Shown here piece by piece: positions 44,001 through 54,811 of a DNA stretch of 64,000 nt (positions are counted from its first letter, which is position 1; each line of letters opens with the position of its first letter). The position numbers were made by a program, and so were the translations under genes. Under the pieces are notes generated by a model, which did no database searches, was not told the DNA's origin, and saw only the letters and a list, made by a program, of their open reading frames with translations. Source of the stretch: Stenopsyche tienmushanensis (Eukaryota; Arthropoda; Insecta; Trichoptera; Stenopsychidae); the NCBI GenBank assembly GCA_008973525.1, contig WACJ01000107.1, positions 186,001 through 250,000 of the forward strand. Reading direction: 5' to 3'.

Positions 44001-44857
44001 TCAACGGCCAACTGAAATAACATTATTTTCAATGGATAAAGGTTCACAAATACTAATTTTTGTCCCAAATTCACTATGCTGTATTACTACAATAAATTTA
44101 ATAACGAAACTAAATCTTATCAGCGAATTTCTTACATGGCAAGCTTGCCAAACATTGTGTATTCAAGACCGAGGTCCAAATTCATCCCCAATATTTCATA
44201 CAGCAATGATTTAAATTAATATGCGACCTAAATACAGTATTTCGTATCAAAAGTATATCATATTACAAACAGTCCACTGTAATAATAAGATCTCTTTATA
44301 TTATTCGAGGATGAAAATTACGACAATTTCAATTTAAAATGTATACCTTCTACAACATATTACTTCTTCATCATACCAACAAATTTCGATTCATCTGATT
44401 GATTGTCTTGATCTATATTTTTTGATTTTAGTCTGATTATCTTGTCAAGCACATAATAGACCTTAGACATAAAATTCCTATTCTAAATGATCCTATTGTA
44501 GCACCATATAAAATCATCTTTCCCTATAAAAATATCATATCGTGTATGATTTTTTAGACTAAGAGTGAGCAAATTAATTTTCCAATAACATCGAAGACGT
44601 CATACAAATCAACAAATCGACCCCGTTGGTTTCATTCCATTCAACGACCATTTAATCACATGAGTTGATTATTAACCAACGACAATCGTTATAATTGAAT
44701 GCAAACCAAATGATAAAACGTGATGAGACTAATAAGAACAAAGTATTCAAAATCATGTAATATTTTCAAGGATTTGTAGATATGTTTATGCGAAAATTGA
44801 ATATTTCGAGCTAAATTATTCCCGGAATATTGAAGTGAAAATTCCATATGTACAGAC
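41061..44857. other. Unassigned DNA, 3.8 kb
   Basis: No gene, RNA or repeat family is recognised. A pyrimidine-rich plus-strand stretch at about 43660-43770 (CACCCCCGCCTCAATTCAAC) contrasts with its surroundings. Frames at 42795-43055 and 43966-44214 (86 and 82 codons) have no recognisable motif. Confidence 0.35.
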
Positions 44858-45017
44858 TAACGTCACGAAAAGTGAAACTCCATCTAATCGTTATTGGGAA
44901 AGAGAGGGAGAATCGTTTGTAGTTTCTTCGTCTCTTTCGCATACATCATAGATACGCGGCGTGCATGCGCCGTGTCGCGTCTATTGTCACTTATTTTATT
45001 ATATATTACACAAACAT
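44858..45017 (+). repeat. Repeat family S, copy 3 (160 bp)
   Basis: Begins TAACGTCACGAAAAGTG and ends TTATTTTATTATATATTACA followed by CAAACA, both shared with copy 1 at 25847-26051. It is 45 bp shorter in the middle and has CATGCG/CGCATG palindromic words (GCGTGCATGCGCC). Confidence 0.6.
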
Positions 45018-45035
45018 AGCTTCATATTTCAGTTC

Positions 45036-45069
45036 TTTTAAGCATTGCTTTCAAAAGCAATGCTTAAAA
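45036..45069. repeat. Perfect 16-bp hairpin with 2-base loop
   Basis: TTTTAAGCATTGCTTT (45036-45051), CA, AAAGCAATGCTTAAAA (45054-45069). The arms are exactly complementary. It lies 18 bp after repeat S copy 3. It could be a cruciform, a fold-back remnant or chance. Confidence 0.8.
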
Positions 45070-47383
45070 TCGTTTTTTTTCTATTTTATTCACGCGCACG
45101 TATTTTTTATTGGAATGAAATTTATGCAAAATATTTGAGTCTGGATAATTTTTCGAAACGGTTTCTTAATGAGGAGGCATAGAATTGTGAATTTACTTAG
45201 CTTTATTATACTCGTAATAATTTTACAAGCAATAAATCGAGCCAAATTAATACAACTTAAAATGTAAAGCATTCGCATAGGAACAGATAGAAGCTCTCTT
45301 TGTTATTAAAAGCTCCAAGATATTATATTTGCTTAAGAGCTAATGAAAATTAATGGATGAGCTCGTGGAAATTTTATATATTCGTCCATGAAAGATCTAA
45401 TTTATGATTATTACATTCAGATTAAGCTGAAATTTTATCGCAAAACGCACAGCAAATCTGAGCGAGTGCAGAATTTCAATGTCTATTATAACTTGACATA
45501 AAAAAACAACACTGAAACACATTAAATAATCTCGTTGTTTGGCTTTCCAATACAGTTGCGTCAAAATTCTTTGATCGTATCTTTGATTAACGTATTGTTT
45601 TGCCTTCAATACATCAAAAGAGAAATGCGGAAAACTACTCTTTGAAGCAGATTACTGCATATATTGAATGGAAAGGTAACTTTTGTTTGTTTGTTTTGGA
45701 TTTCTTGGGCTTTCATCATGGATCGGTAGGAATACAATGGGATAAAAGAAAATGCATCGCAGATAAGCTCCGATCTTTAGAAGCGTTCATTTCCCACAGA
45801 TCTATCTATAATCCAAATCACCGAATGTTCATTCTCATCGCTTGATTCATTTCCAATAATGTATCTTGACGTCCTTCTTTCTTCGTCAATGGGGTGTAAT
45901 TACAGGGAATGCCAGAAGACTGACAATTTTCATTACCTCCGTACGCAGATAAAGAGTTATGAATGAGATCCGTGATGGAACTAACAATGCAGCTCCATTA
46001 ACTTGAGTAACGAGATGAAGGAAGTCAGCTCTGTCCCACATTGAATATTCAAGATTCCCAAAGGAAATTTATTCATCTCAAAGTTGCTTTAAACAACTGT
46101 AAAGTTTTCGGTCCATTACCCATTGAAAGAAAGACACGACGTCTTGACGTCTCAAGGACAATTTTACTTCCCATGCCCCGGAGGACGGTGTTACAACTTT
46201 TTTAATACTCTCAGCATTAGCGAAACATTTTTCTTGAAATTCATTTATCATGGAGCATTCTGTAGAACATAATTTTAAGCGTATAAAAATAAATTATTTT
46301 GTCAAATTATGCGCAAACTTAAATAAGATTACGCATGGGACGCACTTCTGCACGTCAACATATCAACACTCTAAATTACCATTTACATTCAAATATCTAC
46401 AAAATTGTGTACATTTTTATTAAAGGTGCTGAAAAATTAAAAAAAATAGCTTTATGAAGAATACTTGAAAAAATATTATATACTACAAGTATTAAGAAAT
46501 ACAGTATATTAATTAGTGGAGAGGAAACACCATTTATATATATTTTTAATGTAAATGTTGAAAACTAAAGACGATGCTTTATAGTGACAGTGGCAATTTA
46601 TTAAGAGTCTCCTCCTTCATACTTCAAAGTTACACTTTGGAATAAGTAGAGTATGCGGGAAAGAGGGTCGTTGGAAAATGATCCCGAAATTGAGCGTCCT
46701 ATGGAAGCGACTTCTGAAGGAATATGTTAGAAAGTGGATTGCTTAATTTTAGTAAAAGTAATTCCCGAACAACTGGCAATGTCTAAGATCTCGATATATT
46801 GATTTCTTAAAAAAGCACTTGTTAAAAATGCATTCTGAATCCAAATTGGAACTGTCATGGAGAGTAATTGTGAAGATAAAGGATTTTTAATAAATAACCG
46901 AATAAAAATGGATTAAAACTATCACTACCATTATATAACAGCCATAAGCATTATACAGAAATATGATGTTATATAATTAGACTATTGACGCTGATTGAAA
47001 TATCAGTATTTCACAATAATCGCAAAAAGGTAGGAATTTATCGCTTATATTTGAAATTTTTTGTGGCCAAGAATCTAATTTGAGCCGTTTTTCATCGTCG
47101 TAATATGCTACAAGCAATCCACTTTTGGATTAGGGCCTTTTAGGAATCATAATTAAATTCTAACATGAACTTCGACATAAATCGATTTTAATATAATTAA
47201 GTTTCGGCTTAGTTGTAAAAGCTCAGCCAACGGTCCGAATGCTTTTACGTTCGGTCAATAGCAATTGAAAACATCGAAGATTGATGCTCATAGCAATTAT
47301 GGTATTTTTAAAAAATATTTTCTTTAATAGTAAGTTTAGGAGTTTAAGGAGTTTAGTAAATATATATATTTTTTTTAAATTCT
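45070..47383. other. Unassigned DNA
   Basis: About 2.3 kb with no recognised gene or family. Confidence 0.4.
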
Positions 47384-47944
47384 ATTGAAATTTTTATCTA
47401 ACAAAAAACGTACATCTCACCAGCACGATGAAGACTACTAAATCGAGACATTCCCGCCGAAATCTGGACGCTTGGAAACAGTAGCGTAACTACTAATTGG
47501 CAAGTTTAGGCAACACCTAGGCGCAGTAATTGTCTAATCAATGTATACATATATACAGTACATATATGTTTTTCAAATTGATACATTAACTTTTCCCTGC
47601 CGGTGATGTATTTACTACACATCGACTCTAATAATGGGAATATCGATATGAAATATAATAGATACGGGGTTCAGAATTTTTGTATTCCTCCGTAATATAA
47701 TTACGAATCACATCAAAGTATTATAGTATATAAGTTTTCATCTGCAGCGACGGAAATAAATACTTTTTCGGGAAATCGGGAATTTTCCGAGTTTTAGTCA
47801 AAATAATATTTGATTTTTTTAGTGTTTTATATATCTATTTTTGAATTGTATTTTTATTTTTTTTAAATAAATAAAATTCTTTCGCCTTCATGTTATTTTT
47901 TATATTAAACAAATTGACTTATTAGTAATTTTTCATCAAATTAA
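47384..47944 (+). mobile_element. hAT family copy G, both ends lost
   Basis: Similarity starts at ATTGAAATTTTTATCTAACA (normally about 95 bp inside the element) and ends at TTATTAGTAATTTTTCATCA, about 100 bp before the usual 3' end. The start peptide is broken by a stop (…NLDAWKQ*RN). Most of the C-terminal domain has been deleted. An intact AATAAATAAAATTCTTT 3' region remains. The termini may have been lost by decay or later rearrangement. Confidence 0.85.
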
Positions 47945-50072
47945 CAAAAATATATATTTACGTCTTCAAAGGCTAAAATCGCAAAATGACCGCATTGGGT
48001 GGTTCCAGAATCAAAATTATAGTTGATAATATTGTACAAAATAAGGGTGTGTTTGATAAATGTCAACCAGACATGTATACTAAAACATAAGTGTATGAAA
48101 AAAATATTGAAGCTGTAAAAATGTACATTTCAATTAATAGATGGCTGTGCAAAATACAGTATCGCGACACGAAATAATAATATATTAACTTAATTTTCTT
48201 CATCTGATTTTAACGTGTAGTATTTACGTAGAACATATAGCGCAGTTATGTAGTCTTAAATAATAATGCAAAGGGTTAATATGTGAAATCTATTCACAAA
48301 CATTACAAGGATTTTGCAATAAATTGAATAACGTTTTTCTTCTTAATCCTTTCAATGCGTCAATTGAAAAAGAACTAAATATAACTCGAAAAGTGGAAAC
48401 GCTTTTTACATTTGCCAAAATTATTATATTTTCGAAAGGTCGAAAAGCATAACATTTTCGATACAACATATATAACATTATATATCGCCTACCGGAACTA
48501 ATTTAATCTAGAAAGTATAAAAGAGCGCTTTTGACAATTTGTCTAAATTTACATCTGTTTGTGTACATTACAAAACTATTTCGCTTTTCATATTACACAT
48601 TGTAATTTGTTACATAAAGATTTACTCCGCCATAATACGCTCGCCGAAAAGCGAGTAAAATGTGGTTGGAAACAACCTGAGAGCTTTGATAATGCGATTT
48701 ACCCCGAAGCTAAATTATCGCGAAAATAAAAATTAATGAGTTCTGGACTCCCCGAATGTTATTAAATTTATGTGTGCCATTTATGTATGCAAATGGCGCT
48801 TATCTATTCCGTTATGACCACATACGCCGAAACTTTTATTGGATTTTTCTCGGAAGGCATTTTCACTGCGAGCGAAAAATAACAAAGGATATGAGCCATA
48901 CATGGTTTCCGAATCTCTTCGTATAAATTAATTAACATTTTACGCTAGCTGAAGACATTGAGAGGGTCGGGGATTTAAGCTTCGCTAAATTACTTGGGCA
49001 CTTAACCCCCGAATCGTACTCAAGGTGGAAATTCTGCAGAGCGCTAATTTAAATTATTGTCGCGAAGAAGTACAATGTGAGAAGTCTTGTTTCGTTAATT
49101 TCTGGTCTTAAGGCCTACTTACGTCGACAAAGCGCGAACGTCAACGATCCAATCAAGTGTTTGGCGAACGAAAGTACTCTCATTAGAAATACTTTCTTCT
49201 CGTGTTATGTCTATAAAATATTGCGATAAATGATGGCGTGACGATGTTCATGTCTTCGTGATGTCACGATGATGGGACGAAACCGGTTACCGACGTTACG
49301 TCACAGATGATGCAGCATCAAAAGCCGTAATCTCGTTATATATCGGATTTTCATGATTTCCCATACACAATTTAATTTCATGCTCTTTCATAATTGGTAC
49401 AGTTTTATTTCGATACGGCATACGTAAAGCATTGTTTTTTTCATACTAAATTATAGCCCACAATGCTGGGAGAACTCCACAAGGTAATTATGTTAATAAG
49501 GCTATTTCTCAAATACACACCACGAATAAGATCGTCAATTTATAATATTCCAAGGTAAATTGATGAAGAAATTTAGTTACGAGCTTATCGTGATAGCCAT
49601 TATCTGTTTGCCATTAAATGTGACGTTATTCCCATAAATACAATGAAATTCATCATTGCGAACTATGTGCGTCGTTTGCTTAATCCTACCATTATTTTAT
49701 CGACAGTTGATAGATTATCTGCTCTATATCTCAGCAATAGCTATATCAAACCTACGTGGATGTCCATTGCAAATTTATTATCGTATTCCTGCAATTATTA
49801 ACCCATCCATAGCTAAATGTATGTTGTTTCTTTACCATAGCGTATATATTAATGCAAATTATAATGGCCATAATTATCTATAATAGTGAGAAAGCTCATT
49901 TTAAAACCTTTATAAAATCAAACCGTAATAAGATTCTAAGGCATCCAAAGATGCTATACAAAGTAAATGTAGAGGATGTGATATAGTTTCCCGATCTTAG
50001 ATATTTTTAAGTCTTAAGACGATAAGTCTTTCTAAATTATTATAGAACCGTATGCAATTATAACATTGTCCT
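47945..50072. other. Unassigned DNA
   Basis: No gene recognised. A GC-richer patch at 49110-49330 begins TTAAGGCCTACTTACGTCGA, which resembles in style the GGCCTGATCCACAC end of the fold-back element at 7548, but no partner end was found. Confidence 0.35.
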
Positions 50073-50140
50073 TTAACCTTTCCTTTACGATGCTACGTAT
50101 TTAGTACGCTATATAACATTCTAAAACCACGTATTTATTA
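50073..50140 (+). repeat. TTAA-type end resembling the hAT family's internal module
   Basis: TTAACCTTTCCTTTACGATG followed by CTACGTATTTAGTACGC resembles TTAACCTTTCCCTACCGGTG followed by ATGTATTTACTACACC inside the hAT copies. Here it stands outside any hAT copy, so the motif may be the end of an independent TTAA-inserting element. Confidence 0.4.
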
Positions 50141-50869
50141 TATTTCTAATCAGAATTTAGAGAAGACATTTATAAATTTTCTAACACAATTGATAATAAA
50201 GATCCGCTGATCTTTATTCATGGGATGTCCAAACATCATTCTGTTTGAATACGTCAAAACTTAAGCATCACTCCAATATTTATACTACGGCATTCAATAA
50301 GATATATTTATAAAGAGCAAGCTGTTAAATATTATATTCCATGAATATACATTGAAAATGACAGCTGTCAATCAACAAGCATTATACTTTTTGATTTATG
50401 CCACTCGAGAGTCCCTAACAAATTTCAGCACGAATAATAGCTCGACTATCATGAAATAGACAGATTTAGTGACTTTCTTTGGTAATTAACGTTAACGTCG
50501 AAGATTTAACCAGATTAATATTATTTTTACCCTTGTAAATGAATGGCAAATCGAAATATTGTTTTAATAAGTGGCAAAAGTGTTGTAATGTAGAGGGAAA
50601 AATTACAGGAAAAGCGCAAACGGCCTCGCTCGGTTGCCGTGCAAGCTTGTCAGTTTTCCGATTTTCTTTTTAAGGGACAGATTTTACCATTTATCAAGAA
50701 CAATCAGGCAAATATTAAATTTATCCACAGTCAATCAATTTAGTTTGAATTTTTAGTTAAGTTTTGGGATCCGACCGATCGTCTTGGCCGCGGAAAGACT
50801 TGCACTTTGCACAAGTGTAGACGATTTGTTATTGCCCGGCACTATGAGGACTTATCTTGCAATGAGCTG
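50141..50869. other. Unassigned DNA
   Basis: No recognised feature; slightly GC-richer after 50600. Confidence 0.4.
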
Positions 50870-50877
50870 CGTGTGAC

Positions 50878-51654
50878 TAGGGAATCTAATCCCGGGATCC
50901 CGGACAAGTTTAGGTGGTTCATGAATCCCGGGATTAGAAAACGTAATCTCGTAAAATTCGGGAATGAAATTTTTAGTCAGCACGATGAAGGCTGCCAAAT
51001 CGAGATATTCCCACCGAAATCTGAACGCTTGGAAACAGTGGCGTAACTACTAATTGGTGAGCTTAGGCGACGCCTAGAGGCAGTAACTATATAATCTACG
51101 TATACATATATACAGTGCATATATGTTTTCGAATGGTTATATTAACCTTTCCCTACCGGTGATGTATTTACTACACCTCGACTCTAATAATGGGAATATC
51201 GATATGAAATATAATAGATACGGGGTTCTAAATTTTTGTATTCCTCCATAATATAATTACGAATCATATCAAAGTATTATAGTATATAAGTATTCATCTG
51301 CCACGACGGAAATAAATCATTTGTCGGGAAATCGGGAATTTTGTGAGTTTTAGTTCGTGTCTCAGCAGATAAGAATTTTATCAGTCACATTGATGGTGTT
51401 ATAGGAAAATGGGTCATCAACTCAAACTAACATTTAAATATCTGATGACGATACCTCCAACGAGTGGGAAGGCTGAGCGTGCATTTTCAACAGCAAGTTG
51501 CCTGGCTTTCAAAATCAGATCCAGACTAAATGACGAAACACTCAATGCTTTAATGTTATATCGGCCATATTTTCAAAATAATATTTGAATTTTTTTAGTG
51601 TTTTATTTATCTATTTTTTAATTGTATTTTTTCTTAAATAAATAGGATTTCCTA
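50878..51654 (+). mobile_element. hAT family copy H, 777 bp, complete ends
   Basis: Left terminus TAGGGAATCTAATCCCGGGA; right terminus GGATTTCCTA. The flanks CGTGTGAC (50870-50877) and TGTGTGAC (51655-51662) match at 7 of 8 bases, an aged hAT duplication. The right subterminal CCCGGG region has been deleted up to the last 10 or so bases. The C-terminal domain keeps PPTSGKAERAFSTASCLAFK then IRSRLNDETLNALMLYRPYF and QNNI with a stop, an unshifted tail that differs from D and E. Confidence 0.88.
51423..51589 (+). pseudogene. hAT C-terminal domain fragment with unshifted tail (copy H)
   Basis: The frame runs from LKLTFKYLMTIPPTS to LMLYRPYFQNNI and a TGA. Together with copy B it shows the probable original C-terminus of this transposase family. 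The N-terminal part of the domain is joined to deleted sequence. Non-functional. Confidence 0.7.
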
Positions 51655-51662
51655 TGTGTGAC

Positions 51663-52199
51663 TACACTATGAAGATAATGATTATGAATATATTAAATGG
51701 ATAATCATATTTTACAGCATGAGTGTAGTATTTAATATTATTATATAGCTATGAAAGAATTATAATTTTGCATTTTGTCGCTATCATGAAAGGGCTGTGT
51801 ATGACCCAAATGGCGCCACTTCCAAACTCAAACGTCAGCGCGAATGATGAAAAAGCTGAAATTAAATTCTCTAGCATTAATTTATTATCTGATTTTAAAT
51901 AATGCACATCGATCGAAGTTCGTTGTCGGGTTCGAACGTCAATTGGTCAAATGTTAACTAATCGCTTGTATTATTGAAAGGCTCGAGTGTACATTGGCCG
52001 CTGGTGGACCCACGCGCGTCATCGGCGTGTTAAAAGTTAAATCGTAAAGTCCCTACATTAATGGCCATCTTCGATCCACGCATATTGGAGTGGGTCGCTT
52101 TTACTTTGATTCGAAAATAATTACCGATTTTCGTTCCGATGTCGGATGATCGAAAATGTCGAGGCGCGTTTTATTTTGCCGTGAGCTGAAAGTTCGATA
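51663..52199. other. Unassigned DNA
   Basis: Composition becomes GC-richer from about 51790 onward (AATGGCGCCACTTCC, GGACCCACGCGCGTC). No frame is convincing. Confidence 0.35.
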
Positions 52200-52440
52200 T
52201 ATTTACCGTAATGTTACGCAAGAACGTACCAACACTCCGGGGTGGCATCGCGCATCAACACGCATGCGCCGGCCTTCGTTCATGACACCAATGTGACGCA
52301 ACAACACAACCCGTCGCCATGACGACGCGAGCCGCGTGGGTTGAGCCTACCCCCACCCTTCCATCGGCTGTGACGTAACGAAACATCTCGACATTCCGTC
52401 ACGATATGTTTTCGCGTTGCAATGCACCTTTCAAGGTCTC
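52200..52440. promoter_or_regulatory. CpG-rich block, candidate promoter
   Basis: A clear local rise in CG dinucleotides (GTGGCATCGCGCATCAAC, CGCATGCGCCGGCC, GACGACGCGAGCCGCGTGGG) with a CRE-like TGACGTAAC (52370-52378). It is unique in the window. No exon can be tied to it, so promoter activity is only suggested by composition. Confidence 0.35.
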
Positions 52441-52854
52441 TATATCAAAATAAACTGAAAATTCGGAACCAAATCCACCGGTGAAAATCCAGCCGCAATA
52501 AAATCGACAGGGTTGCCACAAAATAAAATAAATGACAACGCTTTTAATTTAAAAACACGCATTAAAACAAAAATATTAATACAATTTTCGCAATTAATTT
52601 TCCACTGAATGAAGTTCTTAGCTGAATCGTTGTCGGGCGCAATAGAAGCGCCCTTGACCGCCAAGCTCCCTGACCTCAAACGATCGCTTTTTATGAAGCC
52701 ATTTTGGGAGACGGAAAATACATTAATCGTCTACGGACCGTAGAATATACGACCATCGTTACGCTTCTTGTCTTTTATAATTATGCTGTTATGATGGATG
52801 AAACATTTAGGCATTAGATTACACAATAACCGAGAAAACATCACAGTTAAATTA
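52441..52854. other. Unassigned DNA
   Basis: A 79-codon minus-strand frame (52440-52679) and a 64-codon one (52731-52925) show no motif. Confidence 0.35.
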
Positions 52855-53167
52855 CACTCGGGCCTCGTATAACACGGTTTTATACAACACAATTTCACAT
52901 AACACGTTTTTAAAAATTGTGGCATTGAAGAGAAAAATATACGATTTTTACGGGGTTAGAAAAAAAATCTATTCGAAAATGTGTCGATATTGTTTCTGCA
53001 AGAGAATTAAAACAATCCACTTTAAATTCCTACTGGAAAAATCTGTAACTAGACGAAGTGAACTAGTGAAGAAGGTTTTCATGACATCCAAAAAATATTG
53101 AAAGATTGTACGTTGAACGAAGTCGAAATATTAAACGAATCTATCACAATTAATTACTCAGAAAGCA

Positions 53168-53175
53168 GTTGCAGC
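53168..53175. repeat. hAT copy I left target-site duplication
   Basis: GTTGCAGC, repeated exactly at 53837-53844. Confidence 0.9.
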
Positions 53176-53836
53176 TAGGGAATCTAATCCAGACAGTTTT
53201 AGGTACTTAAGAATCCCGGGATTAGAAAACGTAATCCCGGGATTGAAATTTTTATCTAACAGAAATCGTACACCTCACCAACACGATGAAGGCTACTAAA
53301 TCGAGACATTCCCGACGAAATCTAAACGCTTGGAAACAGTGGCGTAATTACTAATTGACGAACTTAGGCGACGCATAGGAGCAGTGGCTGTCTAATCTAT
53401 GTATACATATATAGCGTACATGTATGTTTTTCAAATTTTTATAGTAACCTTTCCCTACCGGTGATGTATTTACTACACCTCGACGAATAATGGGAATATC
53501 GATATGAAATATAATAGATACGGGGTTCAGAATTTTTTTATTCCTCCGTGATATAATTACTAATCACATCAAAGTATTATAGGATATAAGTATTCATCTC
53601 CAGCGACGGAAATAAATAAATAAAATATTTTCTTAAATAAATAAAATTCTTTTGCCTTCAAATTATTTTTTATATTAAACAAATGGACTTATTAGTAATT
53701 TTCGATCAAATTTATCAATGTAATTTCTTAAAATATTGAAAATCCCAATTCCGGGATTCCGGGACTGGTCCCGGGATTGTCTAATGGAATCCCGAAATCC
53801 CGGGATTGAAATTTTGGCTCGGAATTGGATTCCCTA
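53176..53836 (+). mobile_element. hAT family copy I, 661 bp, C-terminal domain deleted
   Basis: Left terminus TAGGGAATCTAATCC, right terminus …GGATTCCCTA and a perfect 8-bp duplication GTTGCAGC. The start peptide is intact (MKATKSRHSRRNLNAWKQWR then NY and a stop). The dimerisation-domain region is deleted, with AAATAAATAAATAAAATATT at the join, while 3' AATAAA and subterminal CCCGGG repeats remain. It is inserted into the P3 Tigger-like relic and is therefore younger than it. Confidence 0.92.
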
Positions 53837-53844
53837 GTTGCAGC
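53837..53844. repeat. hAT copy I right target-site duplication
   Basis: GTTGCAGC, exact partner of 53168-53175. Confidence 0.9.
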
Positions 53845-54053
53845 GAAGTAGCGAATAGTTTGAAGACATATAATTGGCTATTTAATTTTTTAACCAAATT
53901 TAATTTTTTTTATAGATTTTGTAACCAAAATAAAAAAACAAAGATTCACAAGAATTTTTCAAGGCTAAAACCAGAAATACTCCAAGGTTCTCTGATGATG
54001 GAAACCCACAAAAGATCTCGAAAAAGAATAAAACGTATAGAACTATAAGTGAT

Positions 54054-54400
54054 AGCGATGATGAATGATTGGTATGTGTTTATTTAAAAAAAATAAAGAG
54101 CGGTTTTTAAAAAGTAACCAAATTCAAACATATGATATTTTTAAAAATTCAATATTTTTAGACTTTCACCTCCCGGGACTGAATTAATACATTTCTATTT
54201 TATTTTCTTTTTTTAAAAAAATCATATGTAGAATAATTATTAGTTTTCAACAAGAAAATGTTTTTTTTTTTTAATTATATAAAGTAAAAATCTAATAATT
54301 TTTTAAAGTTTGTTTAGATTATTTTTGCGCTTGATGCACGAAAACTGTTATATTTATCAATTATTCATCTTAATAAACACACATAGTTCTAATCTAAGAG
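54054..54400. other. AT-rich spacer with A/T runs
   Basis: Poly-A and poly-T runs (about 54088 and 54260). It may include the 3' part of P3, but no terminus is recognisable. Confidence 0.35.
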
Positions 54401-54811
54401 TTAACCCCTTAAGGAGATAAGACACCATGTTGTGTCCGAATTCCAGTGATTCTGAAAGAGCATTCTTGCGCGTTGAGCTCGGAGACAAACAAAGACGAGA
54501 GTGTCTTACACGTTGACAGAGACGGAGAGAGTATGTTGCGTACATCGTACGATTGTATAGATTAATTTTATGTAATTAGATTAGTTAATCCATTTGTATC
54601 GAGTAATAATGATATGTGAATATGTTTACTTGGAAAAATGATCGAATATCGTGTGCTATCGACACTGTTTATTTGTTTATATACTAGCTTCATACACGCT
54701 GCGACTGTCTTGACAGATAAGTAGATTTGTATGGATGGTAAGTAGCTGACTTGCAAATATAGCATCTTAGTTGAAGATGATTTAACATTAACTCACTACT
54801 CAAAGGGTTAA
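54401..54811. mobile_element. TTAA-flanked piggyBac-like MITE, 411 bp
   Basis: Left end TTAACCCCTTAAGGAG and right end, in reverse complement, TTAACCCTTTGAGTAG agree at 13 of 16 bases, each starting with TTAA, the piggyBac target. The interior contains CCGAATTCCAGTGATTCTGA then AAGAGCATTC and ends AACTCACTACTCAAAGGGTT, a core shared with P1 copies 1 and 2. There is no coding capacity. A 62-codon minus-strand frame (54357-54545) is accidental. Confidence 0.65.

Larger units (their letters stand above)
52855..54053 (+). mobile_element. P3: Tigger-like element relic, interrupted by hAT copy I
   Basis: After TA (52853-52854) comes CACTCGGGCCTCGTATAACA, a Tigger/pogo-style terminus with internal ATAACAC repeats (52869, 52904). 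Within 130 bp the sequence passes directly into a transposase C-terminal relic, so the N-terminal and catalytic parts were deleted. hAT copy I (53176-53836) is inserted in that relic. No right terminus was found; similarity is lost after the stop near 54053. Confidence 0.6.
52983..54053 (+). pseudogene. Tigger/pogo-like transposase C-terminal relic, split by hAT copy I
   Basis: Block 1 (52983-53045) reads VDIVSARELKQSTLNSYWKN, like the region after the DDE domain in Tigger/jerky-type transposases (…AWxxVxxxTLxNxWKKL), then a stop. After a frame change, block 2 (from 53062) reads TSEEGFHDIQKILKDCTLNE then VEILNESITINYSESSCS. There hAT copy I interrupts; the next bases after the insertion and one duplication (53845 on) continue in phase with EVANSLK. 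A later frame reads TRNTPRFSDDGNPQKISKKN and ends TISDSDDE with a stop near 54053. Family assignment is from these motifs only. Confidence 0.55.
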
